A stretch of 32,110 bases of DNA from an uncultured Clostridia bacterium (GTDB lineage: Bacteria; Bacillota; Clostridia; TANB77; CAG-508): contig CANQEI010000016.1 in NCBI GenBank assembly GCA_947594845.1, forward strand, positions 1 through 32,110, written 5' to 3'. Every line of letters starts with the position of its first letter. Position 1 is the first letter of the stretch. Positions 30,614-32,110 of the stretch are shown piece by piece. The notes under the pieces are model-generated. The model worked only from the letters and a program-made list of their open reading frames with translations, had not been told where the DNA came from and ran no database searches. The translations under genes and the position numbers were made by a program.

Positions 30614-31693
30614 ATGCTTAAAGGTAAAGTTGTTTATGTTGTAACAACAGGGGCAAACAAGAGTAAAGATGTAAATATTCTCTTAGATTACCTTAAAGCA
30701 GAAGGAGCAATATGCATCTTAATGCCTACGGCAACTAGTTGTTCAATAATGGACTTAAGAACAGTTGAAGGATATCAAATAAAAAAAGATTATACCTTTA
30801 ACAGAGCAGACTCAATCAATGAAAGAATTCCTGAGGAAGATGTAATCGTTGTTGCACCATGTACTTTTAATACATTTTCCAAAATTGCTAATGGAATTGC
30901 TGATAATTATCCATTATCAATTATTCATGCAGCAATTGGAAATGGTAAGTACATTGTAATAGCACCATCTATGAATCAGGGGTATTTCAACCATCCTATA
31001 ACCAGGGAAAACATTGCTAAAATTAAATCCTTTGGAAATGTTTCCATTGTATATCCAGAGTATATATATAAAGAAGATGGAACTTTGGATAGAATTACAA
31101 TGGCTCCATGGGAAAAGATTTTAGATAATATTTGTCATAGATATACTAAAATCAGATATTCTGATAAAAAGGTTGATTATGATATGACAGATATTATTAC
31201 TAAGTATTTCCCAGAGTTTTTTACAGTGGGAAAATTCTTGCAAGAGAATCAATACACTAATGGTGTAGCAGGTTTTATTGCAAAGAAAATACCAGAGGGA
31301 GTCTTAATAACTTCTACTGGTTCCTCTGTAGGAGCATTGAAACGAGAAAATCTTACACTCATTTTTGAATGGAAAGATCATATTGTTTCTTGGGCTGGAA
31401 ATGCAAAGCCGTCCTCTGAGACACCATTGGTTCTTGAATTATTTGATAACTTCCCTAATAAAAATGTTGTTGTACATGGTCATTGCAAAGATATCACCTA
31501 TAGCAATAAGACTTTAAAGTATAATAGCAGTGAATATCTCCGGTATGGAGAATGGGGAGAACTCTACAAAATCAAACCTGTAATAGAAGATTACCAGAAA
31601 GGTATTATGAAATTGCATGGTGAGATTATACTCGCTGATACTTTTGATGATGCATTATTAATGTATTCAGATATGTATCAAGAAACTTTATAA
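30614..31693 (+). CDS. Fusion of an HFCD flavoprotein domain and a class II aldolase-like domain
   Basis: The 359-residue protein joins two domains. Residues 1-about 175 form a flavoprotein of the CoaC/Dfp (HFCD) type, with VVAPCTFNTFSKIANGIAD (79-97) and APSMNQGYFNHPITRENI (117-134), the substrate-clamp pattern. Residues about 195-359 resemble class II aldolases/adducins: ITSTGSSVGALKRENLTLI (232-250), KPSSE (265-269) and VVVHGHC (285-291), where H288 and H290 would bind Zn. HFCD enzymes oxidatively decarboxylate peptidyl- or acyl-cysteines, and class II aldolases split or dehydrate sugar phosphates. I do not know this combination. AGGAGG stands just before ATG 30614. It is the last gene of its operon, with a terminator at 31709. 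Confidence 0.75.
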   Translation: MLKGKVVYVVTTGANKSKDVNILLDYLKAEGAICILMPTATSCSIMDLRTVEGYQIKKDYTFNRADSINERIPEEDVIVVAPCTFNTFSKIANGIADNYPLSIIHAAIGNGKYIVIAPSMNQGYFNHPITRENIAKIKSFGNVSIVYPEYIYKEDGTLDRITMAPWEKILDNICHRYTKIRYSDKKVDYDMTDIITKYFPEFFTVGKFLQENQYTNGVAGFIAKKIPEGVLITSTGSSVGALKRENLTLIFEWKDHIVSWAGNAKPSSETPLVLELFDNFPNKNVVVHGHCKDITYSNKTLKYNSSEYLRYGEWGELYKIKPVIEDYQKGIMKLHGEIILADTFDDALLMYSDMYQETL

Positions 31694-31708
31694 AAAGATA
31701 ATTTTCAA

Positions 31709-31740
31709 AAATGGACTAGGAATTTTCCTAGTCCATTTGT
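31709..31740 (+). terminator. Terminator of the flavoprotein operon
   Basis: The arms AATGGACTAGGAA and TTCCTAGTCCATT form a 13-bp stem over TT, followed by TGTT. The T run is short. Confidence 0.75.
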
Positions 31741-31797
31741 TCAGCAAAATTACAATTTGTATGAGTAAAATAAATAGTAAGTTATCTATTAAATATA

Positions 31798-31840
31798 CAA
31801 AAAGTTGAAATCAATTTATGATCTCAACTTTTATTTTTTT
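31798..31840. terminator. Bidirectional terminator between flavoprotein operon and LysR gene
   Basis: The arms AAAAGTTGAAATCA and TGATCTCAACTTTT (one mismatch) carry a T-rich tail on each strand. It can end both the plus-strand operon and the convergent LysR transcript. Confidence 0.75.
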
Positions 31841-31850
31841 ATTGTGCAAC

Positions 31851-31905
31851 AACAAGGTTCTGGGGTACCTACTTGCAATCTTTGATTGAACAAGTGGGTC
31901 AGGTT
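31851..31905. other. GC-rich structured non-coding island
   Basis: ACCTACTTGCAATC (31867-31880) pairs with GATTG and CAAGTGGGT (31884-31899) across TTT, a long hairpin with one wobble and a two-base bulge, enclosed by GGTTC-type flanks (31856 and 31902). It is visibly richer in GC than the surrounding DNA and lies just past the LysR stop codon. It may be a 3' structure of the LysR mRNA or an element end. No RNA family is recognised. Confidence 0.4.
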
Positions 31906-31906
31906 C

Positions 31907-32110
31907 TTATATAACAGTTTTTAATAAATCAATAAATCTTATAGCACTTTTTGAAGGCTTTTTAGAATATAGAATACCATAAGGAGCAGAAATATCATAA
32001 GTTATAGGAATATTTTTTAAAGATGGATGTACTTTTTCCCAACATTCTAATGAAATAAGTAAATAGTTATTTTCGCTACATTCATTAAATACATTTATAT
32101 CATATAAAAA
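31907..32110 (-). CDS. LysR-type transcriptional regulator, C-terminal end (partial)
   Basis: The minus-strand frame is open from the window edge to TAA at 31907-31909 and encodes 67 residues. The sequence CSENNYLLISLECWEKVHP, then PITYDISAPYGILYSKKPSK and FIDLL, matches the last strands and helix of LysR-family effector-binding domains, where the PYGILYSK segment is common. The DNA-binding part lies outside the window. It converges on the flavoprotein operon. What it regulates cannot be seen here. Confidence 0.78.
   Translation of the reverse strand, partial: FLYDINVFNECSENNYLLISLECWEKVHPSLKNIPITYDISAPYGILYSKKPSKSAIRFIDLLKTVI

Noticed and set aside
1..32110. CRISPR array or cas genes
   Set aside because: No regularly spaced repeats and no Cas motifs were seen on either strand.

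Overview
The window is AT-rich DNA from a low-GC Gram-positive anaerobe, most likely a clostridial Firmicute. This rests on the AGGAGG-type ribosome sites, near-exclusive AGA arginine codons, a 5S rRNA/tRNA-Asn end, ferredoxin-domain and flavodoxin redox proteins, a DUF1848 protein and a double-length ThyX. No species can be named from the sequence alone.

Layout. (1) 1-200: the 3' end of a 5S rRNA gene, then tRNA-Asn and its terminator. (2) 200-4300: a variable stretch behind the tRNA. It holds an HNH-nuclease remnant, another ORF remnant, an intact three-gene ABC-3C/Lamassu-like defence operon, a 51-residue minus-strand gene with a perfect Shine-Dalgarno sequence, and a candidate small RNA. 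(3) 4500-6420: a DUF1848 protein with a CX3CX2C cysteine motif and a DUF2798 membrane protein. (4) 6480-11430: a TetR-controlled redox operon (carboxymuconolactone decarboxylase-like protein, TetR, two flavodoxins, nitroreductase, cupin, aldo/keto reductase with two 4Fe-4S motifs). Two operator palindromes flank its promoter. (5) 11540-23400: a tightly packed nine-gene operon that looks like an undescribed lipid or lipid-linked pathway. It encodes a BtaA/DUF3419-like aminocarboxypropyl transferase, a dolichol-kinase/CDP-DAG-synthase-like membrane protein, a GNAT protein, an AMP-forming ligase, a UbiA prenyltransferase, a PEP-synthase-like phosphotransferase, a second AMP-forming ligase carrying its own ACP, glutamate racemase and an anchored SurA_N-like protein. 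(6) 23400-25860: a double ThyX (minus strand) and a CaCA cation exchanger. (7) 25888-26282: a second, identical tRNA-Asn gene with its own promoter, followed by a roughly 200-bp structured element whose two ends are inverted degenerate copies of the tRNA-Asn 3' half. (8) 26443-32110: an accessory region. It holds a nucleoside phosphorylase, decayed genes, a minus-strand methyltransferase, a Nudix protein, a three-gene operon (methyltransferase, SpoU/TrmH-like protein, flavoprotein/class II aldolase fusion) and the C-terminal end of a LysR regulator.

How the parts fit. Regions 2 and 8 look like mobile accessory DNA: remnants, a defence system, and in the second case less extreme base composition with CGN codons. 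Regions 4 and 5 look like resident operons. The redox operon probably handles quinone or electrophile stress. In the lipid-like operon, acyl groups would be activated by the ligases and held on the built-in ACP, while the BtaA-like enzyme, the kinase-like membrane protein, the UbiA protein and the phosphotransferase would build or modify a lipid head group or lipid carrier. That assignment is inference from gene content. No CRISPR array, integrase or transposase was seen.
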